A stretch of 64,000 nt of DNA, taken from NCBI RefSeq assembly GCF_900109945.1, contig NZ_FOBX01000001.1:620001-684000 (forward strand), in the 5' to 3' direction. The DNA is from Bradyrhizobium sp. OK095. Lineage in GTDB: Bacteria > Pseudomonadota > Alphaproteobacteria > Rhizobiales > Xanthobacteraceae. Below, piece by piece: positions 45,017-54,076 of this stretch (positions are counted from its first letter, which is position 1; each line of letters opens with the position of its first letter). The notes beneath the pieces were generated by a model. That model made no database searches, was not told the DNA's origin, and saw only the letters and a program-made list of their open reading frames with translations. The position numbers and the translations under genes were made by a program.

Positions 45017-45997
45017 ATGATGTCCGGACTATCTCGCTGTCTGCTGCTCGCCGGCGCTGCGCTTTGTCTCTCTCTTCCGGCATCCGCGCAGTCGTGGCCG
45101 CAGAGGCCGGTGACCATCGTCGTGCCGCAGCCTGCGGGCAATAGCCCGGACGTGATGTGCCGCCTCATCACCGAAAAACTCTCCCGCACCCTCGGGCAGC
45201 AGTTCATCGTCGAGAACCGTCCGGGTGCCGCAAACCTCGTCGGCACGCAATCCGTCGCCCGCGCGGCCCCGGACGGCTACACATTCCTGTTTGCCACATC
45301 GGCCGCGCTCGTCACCAATCCCTACACGTTCAAGAAGCTGCCCTATGATCCCGTGAAAGACTTCGTGCCGGTCGCGATGGCAGCCAAAAGCAACCACGTC
45401 CTCCTCGTCAATCCCGAGGTGAAGGCCAATACGCTGGCCGAATTGATCAAGCTTGAAAAGTCGGCGCCGGGTTCGTTGAGCCTCGCCGTCGACGGTGCGC
45501 GCAACCTCTCGGGACTGATCGCTCAAGCCATCAACAAGAGCGCCGGGACTGGCTTCGTCCTCATCCCCTACAATACGACCACGAATGCGGTGCAGGACGC
45601 CATCTCGGGACGTATCCAGGTGACGATCCAATCGGCATCGATCGCCGAGGCTTTCATCAAGGCAGGTACACTGCGACCGGTTGCCGTTGCCGGAGCCAAG
45701 CGGATCGACTCCCTGCCGGACGTTCCTGCGATCGCGGAGACGCTGCAAAGCGTCGATCTCCAGGGCTGGTTCATGTTCATGGCCCCGGTCGGCACGCCCG
45801 CCGACATCGTTGAAAAGCTCAGCGCCGAGATTGCACGCGCGCTGGAATCGTCCGATGTGCGCGAGCGCGCGCCCACCCTCGGCTTCGATGTCCGCGTTGG
45901 CGATGCCATGACGACCGCAGGCGCCAAGCGTTTCCTCGACGACCAGCTCGTCTCGTCCGGCAAGATCATTCAAGGGCTCGGCATCGAACCTGAATAG
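45017..45997 (+). CDS. Tripartite tricarboxylate transporter (Bug) family substrate-binding protein
   Basis: A 326-residue exported protein (signal about 1-25, ending A-S-A-Q). It shows W-P-Q-R-P-V-T-I-V-V-P, P-A-G-N-S-P-D and V-E-N-R-P-G-A-A. Being last in the aromatic operon, it likely binds an aromatic carboxylate used by that pathway. No TctAB partners are adjacent. GGGAGGAAC precedes the ATG. Confidence 0.9.
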   Translation: MMSGLSRCLLLAGAALCLSLPASAQSWPQRPVTIVVPQPAGNSPDVMCRLITEKLSRTLGQQFIVENRPGAANLVGTQSVARAAPDGYTFLFATSAALVTNPYTFKKLPYDPVKDFVPVAMAAKSNHVLLVNPEVKANTLAELIKLEKSAPGSLSLAVDGARNLSGLIAQAINKSAGTGFVLIPYNTTTNAVQDAISGRIQVTIQSASIAEAFIKAGTLRPVAVAGAKRIDSLPDVPAIAETLQSVDLQGWFMFMAPVGTPADIVEKLSAEIARALESSDVRERAPTLGFDVRVGDAMTTAGAKRFLDDQLVSSGKIIQGLGIEPE

Positions 45998-46118
45998 CGA
46001 GCCGCACTTGCAACCGGGCTGCGCAGGGACCGGATTGGCACGGGCCGCGCGATTAACGGTTTCTTAGCGCCAGTCGTGCGGTTTATCCGCGAGGTAACAT
46101 CTGGGGGAGACTGCTCCC

Positions 46119-46526
46119 ATGCTAAAGGACGGCACATACGCGGCGTGGTACAAGACGCCGCTCGATCAAGGTGCCGGGATCGTCCATGTCGCAGACGGCC
46201 AGATATGGGGTCGCGACAGCTTGATGACGTATCACGGCTCGTGCACGGTCGATGGAGAACGCTTCACAGCCACTGTGTCGACGAAGCGCCATACCGATGG
46301 GCGTGCGACGGTCTTCGGCGTCGTGGATGAGCTCACGCTGGCCATCGAGGGAAGCTGCCCCGGCAAGATCGCGACCTACACGGCGACGGCAGAACAGGCG
46401 CCGGGAATAGTTCTTCAGGGAACGCTCATTCTGACGGAGCAGCCGTCGCCCGCACCTGAACAAACCGCGCGGGTTCCAGCGTTCAATCCCGACAAGCTTC
46501 CAAAGCTGCCGAAGCGTTCGCGCTGA
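46119..46526 (+). CDS. GrlR-like protein of unknown role
   Basis: A 135-residue protein starting M-L-K-D-G-T-Y-A-A-W-Y, with a beta-rich body like the small barrel of GrlR-family regulators. The Pro-rich tail ends K-L-P-K-L-P-K-R-S-R. GrlR represses type III secretion in enterobacteria, but relatives are common in rhizobia without that context, so the role is open. A relic of its 3' end lies at 38925-39025. Confidence 0.7.
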   Translation: MLKDGTYAAWYKTPLDQGAGIVHVADGQIWGRDSLMTYHGSCTVDGERFTATVSTKRHTDGRATVFGVVDELTLAIEGSCPGKIATYTATAEQAPGIVLQGTLILTEQPSPAPEQTARVPAFNPDKLPKLPKRSR

Positions 46527-46670
46527 TCGCGGGAGACGGCGCTGTGGCCGCGTCCATTTATCGCGACGCGGCCCGCAATTCTGCATCCGCAAGTCCCGGG
46601 ACCCTCGCTTCTCAAACGACTTCTAACCCGCCATTGTGCCGCCGTAACAATCGCCTCGGGGGCACGATCA

Positions 46671-48134
46671 ATGTCGGACAAGGTCTCGCGTCGCCAGTTC
46701 GCGAAAATCGCAAGCGTGTCCGCAGCCGGTCTGGCCAGTCCTCTCGAACTCGCTGAGGCCAAGCCGGCAGCCGCGCCGCGTAGCGGAAGTGGATTCCCGG
46801 CGGGCTTCGTCTGGGGCACGGCGACCTCGTCCTACCAGGTCGAGGGCGCGGTCAACGAGGATGGGCGAGGGGCTTCGATCTGGGACAAGTTCGTTCGTAT
46901 CCCCGGCAAGATCGAGGACGGCACCACCGGCGACCGCGCCAACGAGCACTATCACCGCTACAAGGAAGATATCGCGCTCATCAAGGAGCTCGGCTGTAAG
47001 GCCTATCGCTTCTCGGTGGCCTGGCCGCGGGTGTTTCCGGACGGCGACGGCAAGCCGAACCCGAAGGGACTCGATTTCTACAATCGCCTCGTCGACGAGT
47101 GCCTCAAGAACGGCATCGAGCCGTGGGCGACGCTCTATCACTGGGATCTGCCGCAATCGCTTCAAGACCGTTTTGGCGGCTGGCGTTCGACTGAAACCTG
47201 CAAGATCTTTGGCGACTACGCAGGCTATATCGCGGAGCATCTGACCGATCGCGTCAAGAACGTGTTCACGCTGAACGAAAGCGGCCGCTTCGTGCAGTTC
47301 GGCTATGGCCTTGCGATCGATGCGCCGGGCCTGACGCTGCCGCAGGCCGAGGTCAACCAGGTCAGGCATAACACCGCGCTCGCGCACGGGCTCGCGGTGC
47401 AGGCGGTGCGCGCCCATGGCCGCCGCGGCACCAGGGTGGGGCCGGCCGAGAACATCGATGTCTGCGTTCCCGCGATCGATACGCCCGAGCATGTCCGCGC
47501 CGCCGAGATTGCGCTGCGCGAGATGAATGCCGGCTATCTCAACGTCATCATGACGGGCCAGTATACCGACGCGTTCCTGAAATATGCCGGACGCGATGCG
47601 CCGAAATATACCGACGCCGAACTGAAGATCATCTCCTCGCCGGTCGATTTCCTCGGCCTCAACATCTACGCACCGCAAAATTACGTGGTGCCGTCCGACC
47701 AGGGCGCGGGTTTTATGCCGCTGCCGATCCCGAAATCATTCCCGCACATGAATTCGGACTGGCTGCGCATCGCGCCGGAGACGATCTACTGGGTGCCGAA
47801 GCTGGCGGCAAAAATCTGGAAGACGGATGCAATCTACATCACCGAGAACGGCACCTCCGGCGACGATGTGGTCACGCCCGACGGCAAGATCTACGACACC
47901 GACCGCATCATGTATCTGCGCAACTATCTCGCCCAGCTCCAGCGCGCCACCGCCGAAGGGGTGCCGGTGCGCGGCTACTTCCTCTGGAGCCTGATGGACA
48001 ATTTTGAATGGGTGTTCGGGCTCAGCAAGCGCTTTGGGCTGTACCACGTCAATTTCGACACCCAGGTGCGGACGGCGAAACTCAGCGCGAGCTTCTACCG
48101 CAACGTGATCGCGAAGAACGCGGCGGGGGCGTGA
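46671..48134 (+). CDS. GH1 family glycosidase (beta-glucosidase-like), Tat-exported
   Basis: A 487-residue enzyme with a twin-arginine signal (S6-R-R-Q-F-A-K). The GH1 fold shows W-G-T-A-T-S-S-Y-Q-V-E-G near the start, acid/base E203 in T-L-N-E-S and nucleophile Glu in I-T-E-N-G. Usual members have T-x-N-E-P; here the Pro is Ser. It would hydrolyse beta-glucosides in the periplasm. Tat export is unusual for GH1 enzymes, most of which are cytoplasmic. Confidence 0.92.
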   Translation: MSDKVSRRQFAKIASVSAAGLASPLELAEAKPAAAPRSGSGFPAGFVWGTATSSYQVEGAVNEDGRGASIWDKFVRIPGKIEDGTTGDRANEHYHRYKEDIALIKELGCKAYRFSVAWPRVFPDGDGKPNPKGLDFYNRLVDECLKNGIEPWATLYHWDLPQSLQDRFGGWRSTETCKIFGDYAGYIAEHLTDRVKNVFTLNESGRFVQFGYGLAIDAPGLTLPQAEVNQVRHNTALAHGLAVQAVRAHGRRGTRVGPAENIDVCVPAIDTPEHVRAAEIALREMNAGYLNVIMTGQYTDAFLKYAGRDAPKYTDAELKIISSPVDFLGLNIYAPQNYVVPSDQGAGFMPLPIPKSFPHMNSDWLRIAPETIYWVPKLAAKIWKTDAIYITENGTSGDDVVTPDGKIYDTDRIMYLRNYLAQLQRATAEGVPVRGYFLWSLMDNFEWVFGLSKRFGLYHVNFDTQVRTAKLSASFYRNVIAKNAAGA

Positions 48135-48258
48135 CGGCTTGAGGCCAGATTTTACGCGCTGCGGAATATCTGGCCGAGGGGGCAAACACCGCGCATTGAC
48201 TCCTCTCTGCCCCTGATTCAAAACCGTCCTCAACATACATAACAAGAGGACAACGCCA

Positions 48259-49491
48259 ATGACCGATGCACTCATCATCGATGCATGCCGCACCCCGCGA
48301 GGCGTCGGCAAGGCCGGCAAGGGAGCACTCTCGGGCATTCATCCGCAGCAGCTCGGTGCCACCGTGCTGCGCGCGCTCGCCGATCGCACCGGCATCAACA
48401 CCGCCGACGTCGACGACATCATCTGGGGTTGCAGCGCGCAGGTCGCAACGCAAAGCGGCGATCTCGGCCGCATGTCGGCACTCGATGCCGGCTACGACGT
48501 GCGCGCCAGCGCCGTGACGCTCGACCGCTTCTGCGGAAGCGGCATCACCAGCGTCAGCATGGCTGCAAACTCGATCATGGCGGGGTCGGAAGACCTCGTC
48601 ATCGCCGGCGGCTGCGAGATGATGTCGATGGAGGGACGCCGCGGCGGCGGTCCGATGATGATGGACTCGGGCAATCTGCGCCTGCGCGCGCAGCATCCGC
48701 AATCGCATCAGGGCGTCTGCGCCGATGCGATCGCGACGATGGAAGGCATTACGCGAAGGGACGTCGATGCGCTTGGGCTGGAAAGCCAGAAGCGCGCTGC
48801 GCAGGCAATTGCCGGCGGCCACTTCAAGAAAAGCCTCGTGCCGGTGCATCGCGAAGACGGCAGCCTCGCGCTGGATCACGAAGAGTATCCGCGGCCGCAG
48901 ACCACGATGGAAGGGCTGAGCGCGCTGAAGGCGGCGTTCCCCGCCATTGCCGACTATGCGCTGGACGACAAGGGCACGACCTATCGCGGCCTCATCCTGC
49001 AAAAGCATCCGGGCCTGAACATCGACTTCATGCACCATGCTGGCAACTCGTCCGGCGTCGTGGACGGCGCTGCCGCGATCATGCTGGCTTCGCCTGCTTA
49101 CGCCAAGGCCCACGGCCTGAAGCCGCGCGCCCGCGTGGTGGCGATGGCCAACATGGGGGACTCGCCGACCCTGATGCTGAACGCGCCGGTGCCGGCGACC
49201 CGCAAGGTGCTGGCGAAGGCGGGGCTGACCGTCGACGACATCGATCTGTTCGAGATCAACGAGGCCTTCGCGGTCGTGGCGGAAAAATACATCCGCGATC
49301 TCAAGCTCGACCGCGCCAAGGTCAACGTCAATGGCGGCTCGATCGCGCTCGGTCATCCCATCGGCGCGACCGGCTCGATTCTGATCGGCACCGTGCTCGA
49401 CGAGCTCGAACGGCGCGACCTCAAGCGCGGGCTCGTCACCATGTGCGCGGCAGGCGGCATGGCTCCGGCCATCATCATCGAGCGTATCTAG
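48259..49491 (+). CDS. Thiolase, acetyl-CoA C-acetyltransferase family
   Basis: A 410-residue thiolase with acyl-binding C92 (R-F-C-G-S-G), N-E-A-F-A, G-H-P-I-G-A-T-G and the second catalytic Cys in M-C-A-A-G-G-M-A-P-A. It either cleaves beta-ketoacyl-CoA or condenses two acetyl-CoA. It stands alone, so fatty-acid, aromatic or polyester metabolism are all possible. A small CCCCGT hairpin (49513-49528) follows the gene. Confidence 0.95.
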   Translation: MTDALIIDACRTPRGVGKAGKGALSGIHPQQLGATVLRALADRTGINTADVDDIIWGCSAQVATQSGDLGRMSALDAGYDVRASAVTLDRFCGSGITSVSMAANSIMAGSEDLVIAGGCEMMSMEGRRGGGPMMMDSGNLRLRAQHPQSHQGVCADAIATMEGITRRDVDALGLESQKRAAQAIAGGHFKKSLVPVHREDGSLALDHEEYPRPQTTMEGLSALKAAFPAIADYALDDKGTTYRGLILQKHPGLNIDFMHHAGNSSGVVDGAAAIMLASPAYAKAHGLKPRARVVAMANMGDSPTLMLNAPVPATRKVLAKAGLTVDDIDLFEINEAFAVVAEKYIRDLKLDRAKVNVNGGSIALGHPIGATGSILIGTVLDELERRDLKRGLVTMCAAGGMAPAIIIERI

Positions 49492-49849
49492 CGCGAGCGA
49501 AGCTCGTCGCGGCCCCGTAAAAACGGGGAGAGAGAGCACCCGCAATCGCGGCAATACGACGATCTAGCCCTATTTTTCAGGGTGAATCGCGCTCCCCCTC
49601 CAACAAATAGGCCGGTCGTCGCTTGTCGAAAGCCGCGAATCAGCTTTAGCAAGGCAGCGTGCGGGCCTTTGAAACAAGGCAAAAACCGCTGCCCGAGGCG
49701 CTTTCCACTCTGGAAATAGCTAAAAAGCAGGGGTTTTTGTCGCACGGGGCCAAAAAAGCCCGCAAAAACCGTGACAAAACTGTGCAGAAGGTTATAGGCC
49801 TTCGCCGGTTGGTCTAATATGCAGCCGTCAACGAATCAGAGGAGACACG
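49492..49849. other. Intergenic region upstream of the HU-like gene
   Basis: No gene is supported in these 358 bases. It holds the thiolase 3' end hairpin and the HU promoter. AGGTTATAGGCC-like and TCTAATAT stretches near 49790-49820 could belong to that promoter. The AGAGGAGACACG before 49850 is a good ribosome-binding site. Confidence 0.55.
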
Positions 49850-50152
49850 ATGGCCACCCAAATGTCGAAATCGCAGCTGATCGAAAAGATTGCGACCACC
49901 ACCGAGCTGTCCAAGCGCGACGTCAAGAGCGTCATGGAGACGCTGACCGACGTCGGCCACAAGGAGCTCAAGAAGAACGGCCTGTTCCTGGTGCCGGGCT
50001 TCGCCAAGTTCGTGGTGATCAAGAAGCCCGCGACCAAGGCGCGCAAGGGCACCAACCCGTTCACGGGTGAAGAGATGATGTTCAAGGCCAAGCCGGCCCG
50101 GAAGATCGTCCGCGCCCGCCCGGTCAAGGCTGCCAAGGACGCTGTGGCCTGA
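49850..50152 (+). CDS. HU/IHF-family DNA-binding protein
   Basis: A 100-residue basic protein with the HU fold: helical N-terminus (S-Q-L-I-E-K-I-A), then G-F-A-K-F-V-V and the DNA-arm region K-G-T-N-P-F-T-G-E. Lys/Arg/Ala-rich sequence at the C-terminus extends it beyond the usual 90 residues. It would bind and bend DNA. A strong terminator follows. Confidence 0.92.
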   Translation: MATQMSKSQLIEKIATTTELSKRDVKSVMETLTDVGHKELKKNGLFLVPGFAKFVVIKKPATKARKGTNPFTGEEMMFKAKPARKIVRARPVKAAKDAVA

Positions 50153-50158
50153 TAACGC

Positions 50159-50188
50159 AAAGGCCCCCTCGGAAGAGGGGGCCTTTTG
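50159..50188. terminator. Bidirectional Rho-independent terminator
   Basis: AAAGGCCCCCTC, GGAA loop, GAGGGGGCCTTTT gives a 12-base-pair stem with T runs on both strands. It ends the HU gene on the plus strand and the Hsp20-Lon operon on the minus strand. Confidence 0.92.
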
Positions 50189-50195
50189 TATCGAG

Positions 50196-50236
50196 CGCCG
50201 CAGGGGCTGATACGGAGGGGATCAGCCCCTGCGGCG
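50196..50236. promoter_or_regulatory. Hairpin overlapping the end of the short ORF after lon
   Basis: A perfect 16-base-pair stem (CGCCGCAGGGGCTGAT at 50196-50211 with its complement at 50221-50236) closes a 9-base loop. It contains the stop codon of the short ORF on the minus strand. It lies just before the bidirectional terminator. Confidence 0.7.
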
Positions 50237-50377
50237 TTTGACCCGGACCGGGATCGGCTGAAGCCGCGGCTCCGGTCCTGCGAGTGCATCACGCACCCGA
50301 TCGATGGCACGATCGAGCAGCCGGCGCAGCCGCTGCGTTGTCCGCGATCGCTTTGCTTCTTCCAGCAGTTTCTTCAT
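50222..50377 (-). CDS. Short basic ORF directly downstream of lon
   Basis: A 51-residue frame starting M-K-K-L-L-E-E-A-K-R-S-R five bases after the Lon stop codon. It is Arg-rich, with L-R-R-L-L-D-R-A-I-D-R helix and a tail K-R-R-R-G. GGAG near the Lon stop is a fitting ribosome-binding site. No family is recognised; it could be a small Lon-linked protein or chance. Confidence 0.45.
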   Translation of the reverse strand: MKKLLEEAKRSRTTQRLRRLLDRAIDRVRDALAGPEPRLQPIPVRVKRRRG

Positions 50378-50382
50378 CGCAT

Positions 50383-52776
50383 TCACTCCGCCGCTTCGAC
50401 CTTCGCATCGACTTGGGCATCAGCCGGCTCGAGCGCTGCGGCGATGGCCTCGTCGACGCGCTCCAGCCAGATGAATTCGAGCTTGTCCCGCGCGCTCTTC
50501 GGGATGTCGTCATAGTCCCGCTTGTTGCGCGCCGGAAGCATCACCCGCTTCAATCCGGCGGCAGCCGCAGCCACCACCTTCTCCTTGATGCCGCCGACCG
50601 GCAGCACCAGGCCGCGCAGCGAGATCTCGCCGGTCATCGCCGTGTCGCTGCGCACCGTGCGGTTGGTGAGCAGCGACGTCAGCGCCGTGAACATCGCGAC
50701 GCCGGCGCTCGGTCCGTCCTTCGGGGTTGCGCCCGCCGGAACGTGAACGTGGATGTCGCTCTTCTCGAACAGCGATTGATCGATGCCGAGCTGCGTCGCC
50801 TTGCTCTTCACCAGCGTCAGCGCCGCCTGCACGCTCTCGCGCATGACCTCGCCGAGCTGGCCGGTCAGGATCATGCCGCCCCGGCCTGATACGCGCGAGG
50901 CCTCGATGAACAGGATGTCGCCGCCAACAGGCGTCCAGGCAAGGCCGGTGGCCACGCCAGGAACACTGGTGCGCTGCGCGATCTCGCCCTCGAAGCGCGG
51001 CTGGCCGAGCACGGTACCGATGTCCTTTGGCGTCACCACGACCTTCGCAGCCGTACCCTCGGCAACCTGCACCGCGACATGCCGGAACAGCTTGCCGATC
51101 TCGCGCTCGAGGTTACGCACGCCGGCCTCGCGGGTGTAGCCCTTGACGACCAGCTTCAGCGCCTCCGGCTCGATCTCGGCCTGCTCGGCGGTCAAGCCGT
51201 TGGCCTCGAGCTGCCGCCGCACCAGATAGCGCTTCGCGATTTCCAGCTTCTCCTCCTCGGTGTAACCGGCAAGGCTGATCAGCTCCATGCGGTCCAGCAG
51301 CGGACCCGGAATCTGGTCCAGCATGTTGGCCGTCGCGATGAACACCACGCGCGAGAGGTCGAAGGGCACGGCCAGGTAATTGTCCCGGAACGTCCCGTTC
51401 TGCTCGGGGTCGAGCACCTCCAGCATCGCAGCGGAAGGATCGCCCTGCACGCCACGGCCCATCTTGTCGATCTCGTCCAGCATCATCACGCAGTTCCGCG
51501 TGCCGGCTTTCTTGATGCCCTGGATGATGTTGCCGGGCAGCGCGCCGATATAGGTGCGCCGGTGACCGCGGATCTCGGCCTCGTCATGCACGCCGCCGAG
51601 GCTGACGCGCACGAAGGGGCGATCCATCGCGCGTGCGATGGACTGACCGAGCGAGGTCTTGCCGACGCCGGGCGGGCCGACGAAGCACAGGATCGGGGCC
51701 TTGCCCTGCGGCGCCAGCTTGCGCACCGCCAGATATTCGATGATCCGGGTCTTGATCTTCTCCAGGCCGAAGTGATCAGCGTCGAGGATGCGACGCGCTT
51801 CCTTGATGTCGATCGGCTTCTCCGCGGGCAGCGCCCATGGCAGCTCGATCAGCCAGTCGAGATACGTGCGAACCATGCCGGCTTCGCCGGCGGCCTCCGG
51901 CATGCGCTCGTAGCGGCGCAGCTCCTTCCTGGCGTGCGCGTCCGCCTCCGGCGGCATCTTTGCCTGCGTGATCGCAGCCGTCAGCTCCGCGACCTCGGCC
52001 GCCTTGCCGTCGCCTTCACCGAGCTGGCGCTGAATGGTCGCCATCTGCTCGCGCAGGATCGCCTCGCGCTGCCGCTCGTCGAACGAGGCGCGGGTCTTCT
52101 GGCCGATCTCGTTGCTGATGCGCAGCACCTCCAGCCGTTCGGCCAGATGCTTCGACACCTTCTCAACGCGCAAGGTGAGGTCGATGGTCTCCAGAACCTC
52201 CTGCTTGTCCTGCGGCTTGATATCCATGAACGACGTCGCCAGATCGGCCAGTGCGCCGGGCGCGGTGGTGCTCTGGAACATCGCGACCAGCTCTTGCGGC
52301 GCCTGCGGCAGCAGCTCGGTCGCCTCGATCGCCTGGCGTTGCAAATTCAGCGCACGCGCCTCGATCTCGGGCGAGCTCGTGGCCGGCTCCGGAATCTGCT
52401 GGATCCGCGCGGCCGGGAACGGCGTCCCCGGCAGGAAGTCGAGGATGCGCGCGCGCTGCACACCCTGGCAGACGATGTGATGGGTGCCGTCGGGCGCGGT
52501 GATGTAGCGCACGATGTTGGCGATGGTCGCGACCCGGTAGAGGTCGTCCGGCCCGGGCTCCTCGGTCTCGGGGCTGCGTTGCAGGACGATGCCGATCGGC
52601 CGCTGCTCGCGCAGCGCCTGCTGCGCGGCGGCGATCGACTTCGGCCGCGCGATCGCGATCGGCCCGATGGCGCCGGGAAACAGCACCATGTCGCGCACGG
52701 GGATGATGATCAGCGCGTCTTCGGGGATCTTCACGTCGGGACTGGTCTGTGAATTATTCATTTGTTCGGTGGCCAT
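50383..52776 (-). CDS. lon: ATP-dependent protease Lon
   Basis: A 797-residue protease. The N-terminal LAN domain (about 15-215) is followed by the AAA+ module with Walker A G-P-P-G-V-G-K-T and Walker B M-L-D-E-I-D, and a C-terminal peptidase with catalytic Ser in K-D-G-P-S-A-G and Lys in G-G-I-K-E-K. It degrades misfolded and regulatory proteins in the cytoplasm. It follows an Hsp20 gene by eight bases, a heat-shock context. It may be a second Lon; the housekeeping copy usually sits after clpX. ATG at 52776 is preferred to the upstream one. Confidence 0.96.
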   Translation of the reverse strand: MATEQMNNSQTSPDVKIPEDALIIIPVRDMVLFPGAIGPIAIARPKSIAAAQQALREQRPIGIVLQRSPETEEPGPDDLYRVATIANIVRYITAPDGTHHIVCQGVQRARILDFLPGTPFPAARIQQIPEPATSSPEIEARALNLQRQAIEATELLPQAPQELVAMFQSTTAPGALADLATSFMDIKPQDKQEVLETIDLTLRVEKVSKHLAERLEVLRISNEIGQKTRASFDERQREAILREQMATIQRQLGEGDGKAAEVAELTAAITQAKMPPEADAHARKELRRYERMPEAAGEAGMVRTYLDWLIELPWALPAEKPIDIKEARRILDADHFGLEKIKTRIIEYLAVRKLAPQGKAPILCFVGPPGVGKTSLGQSIARAMDRPFVRVSLGGVHDEAEIRGHRRTYIGALPGNIIQGIKKAGTRNCVMMLDEIDKMGRGVQGDPSAAMLEVLDPEQNGTFRDNYLAVPFDLSRVVFIATANMLDQIPGPLLDRMELISLAGYTEEEKLEIAKRYLVRRQLEANGLTAEQAEIEPEALKLVVKGYTREAGVRNLEREIGKLFRHVAVQVAEGTAAKVVVTPKDIGTVLGQPRFEGEIAQRTSVPGVATGLAWTPVGGDILFIEASRVSGRGGMILTGQLGEVMRESVQAALTLVKSKATQLGIDQSLFEKSDIHVHVPAGATPKDGPSAGVAMFTALTSLLTNRTVRSDTAMTGEISLRGLVLPVGGIKEKVVAAAAAGLKRVMLPARNKRDYDDIPKSARDKLEFIWLERVDEAIAAALEPADAQVDAKVEAAE

Positions 52777-52784
52777 GATCGATC

Positions 52785-53168
52785 TCAGGATTTGGCGAGG
52801 CGCAGTGCGACGCATCCGTCCATCACGAAACGGCTGATCGCGTAGCGGCCAAGGGGCAATGCAATGCGGCGCTCAAAACGCCCCTGCGGCAGCTCGAGCC
52901 GGTGAATGCGGGCGTTGCGAAGCTCCGGCGGAAGCGTGCGCTGACCGGAGATGACGAGCACGCCGTCATGGATGACAGTCTCGACATTGTCCGGATTGAC
53001 GCCGGGAAGCGCGACCAGGATCAGGAGCTCATGCTCGGTCTCGAGCACGTCGATCGGCGGTTCCCAGCAGGCTTCCTGGCGGCCGAACTGCTGACGCAGC
53101 CGTTCGGCACGGGTCAGCTGGTCCAGCGCTTCGGACAGCATCCAGTCGAGGGGATTTTTGGGTTGCAT
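52785..53168 (-). CDS. Hsp20 family small heat-shock protein
   Basis: A 127-residue protein with an alpha-crystallin-like domain: L-V-A-L-P-G-V-N-P-D-N-V-E strand region, V-L-V-I-S-G-Q-R and an F-E-R-R-I-A-L-P stretch near the end. It binds unfolding proteins and probably hands them to Lon, its operon partner. The long upstream in-frame extension lacks a good start site; ATG at 53168 begins M-Q-P-K-N-P-L-D-W. Confidence 0.88.
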   Translation of the reverse strand: MQPKNPLDWMLSEALDQLTRAERLRQQFGRQEACWEPPIDVLETEHELLILVALPGVNPDNVETVIHDGVLVISGQRTLPPELRNARIHRLELPQGRFERRIALPLGRYAISRFVMDGCVALRLAKS

Positions 53169-53295
53169 GGCAAAACTCGGGGAAGGCGCTGCGGTTGGAA
53201 AAAGAGGATATGGGGATGGTTCCTCAAATTTCCAGCATCGCGCGTTTGAGCATGCCTGCCTCTCCAATCGGAAGAGGCCCTTGCAGTCAGACGCA

Positions 53296-53326
53296 TCGAC
53301 GCCGCGGAGATGTTCCGCGGCGTCGA
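53296..53326. terminator. Hairpin between the DUF892 and Hsp20 genes
   Basis: TCGACGCCGCGGA and its complement close a GATGT loop. The 13-base-pair stem lies 28 bases after the DUF892 stop on the minus strand, so it likely ends that transcript, though without a T run. Confidence 0.55.
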
Positions 53327-53353
53327 AGGCAACAATTGGGCGTAGCGCGCCGA

Positions 53354-53923
53354 TCAGGCGGCTTCGCGATACTCGGCTTCCGCTTCGAGGTTGATGACGG
53401 AGGTCGCGAGCTCGCTCAGCGCGTGATCGGTCGCTTCTTCCTCATCCAGCGTCGCCTGCAGCAGGCGTGCGGCCTCGGGCATGCCGAGCTCCTCGGCCCA
53501 GGTGCGCAGCGTGCCGTAGCGGGAGATCTCGTAGTGCTCGACGGCTTGGGCTGCTGCAAGCAGGCCGGCGTCGAGGGCAGGGGCGTTCTTGAAATCCTTC
53601 ATGATCTCGGCGCCCTCGTCGGTGATGCCGTTGATGGCCTCGCACGGCTTGCCGCGCGCAGGCTTGTCCAGCATCTTGAAGATCTGCTCCAGACGTTTGA
53701 CCTGGCCCTGCGTCTCGCGCAGATGCTTGTTGAAGGCCGCCGCGAGATCCTTCGAATGCGCTGCCTTGGCCATCTTCGGCAGCGTCTTGATGATCTTGTT
53801 CTCGGCGAAATAGATGTCCTTCAGCGTTTCCAGGAACAAATCGCTGAGCATCTTGGGCGCCTGACGCGGGCGGCGCGCTGCGGTCTTTTTCCTGTTCGCA
53901 CGTTTCTTTGCTTTCTTAGCCAT
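53354..53923 (-). CDS. Ferritin-like DUF892 (YciE/YciF) protein
   Basis: A 189-residue four-helix-bundle protein. A Lys/Arg-rich leader of about 24 residues precedes L-S-D-L-F-L-E-T-L-K-D-I-Y-F-A-E-N, the usual start of YciE/YciF. Glu and His of the metal site are seen in E-H-Y-E-I and D-E-E-E-A-T-D-H. These stress-induced proteins may bind iron. GGAGAGG precedes the ATG at 53923. Confidence 0.92.
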   Translation of the reverse strand: MAKKAKKRANRKKTAARRPRQAPKMLSDLFLETLKDIYFAENKIIKTLPKMAKAAHSKDLAAAFNKHLRETQGQVKRLEQIFKMLDKPARGKPCEAINGITDEGAEIMKDFKNAPALDAGLLAAAQAVEHYEISRYGTLRTWAEELGMPEAARLLQATLDEEEATDHALSELATSVINLEAEAEYREAA

Positions 53924-54076
53924 AAATCCTCTCCTCTTGAGGCGACACGGGAAGGCATGCCCTTCCTCAATCCTCGGGCGATAAAGACTCTTCGAAAGCA
54001 ATTGTTCCTCGCGAAGGCGGGCGCGAGCCGCTATGGCTTGGCGCCTGAACCGCGCCCGCCCCGAGACGCCCAGCCC

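Noticed and set aside
53169..53353. ROSE-type RNA thermometer before the Hsp20 gene
   Set aside because: The conserved pairing to the ribosome-binding site seen in ROSE elements could not be found by eye.
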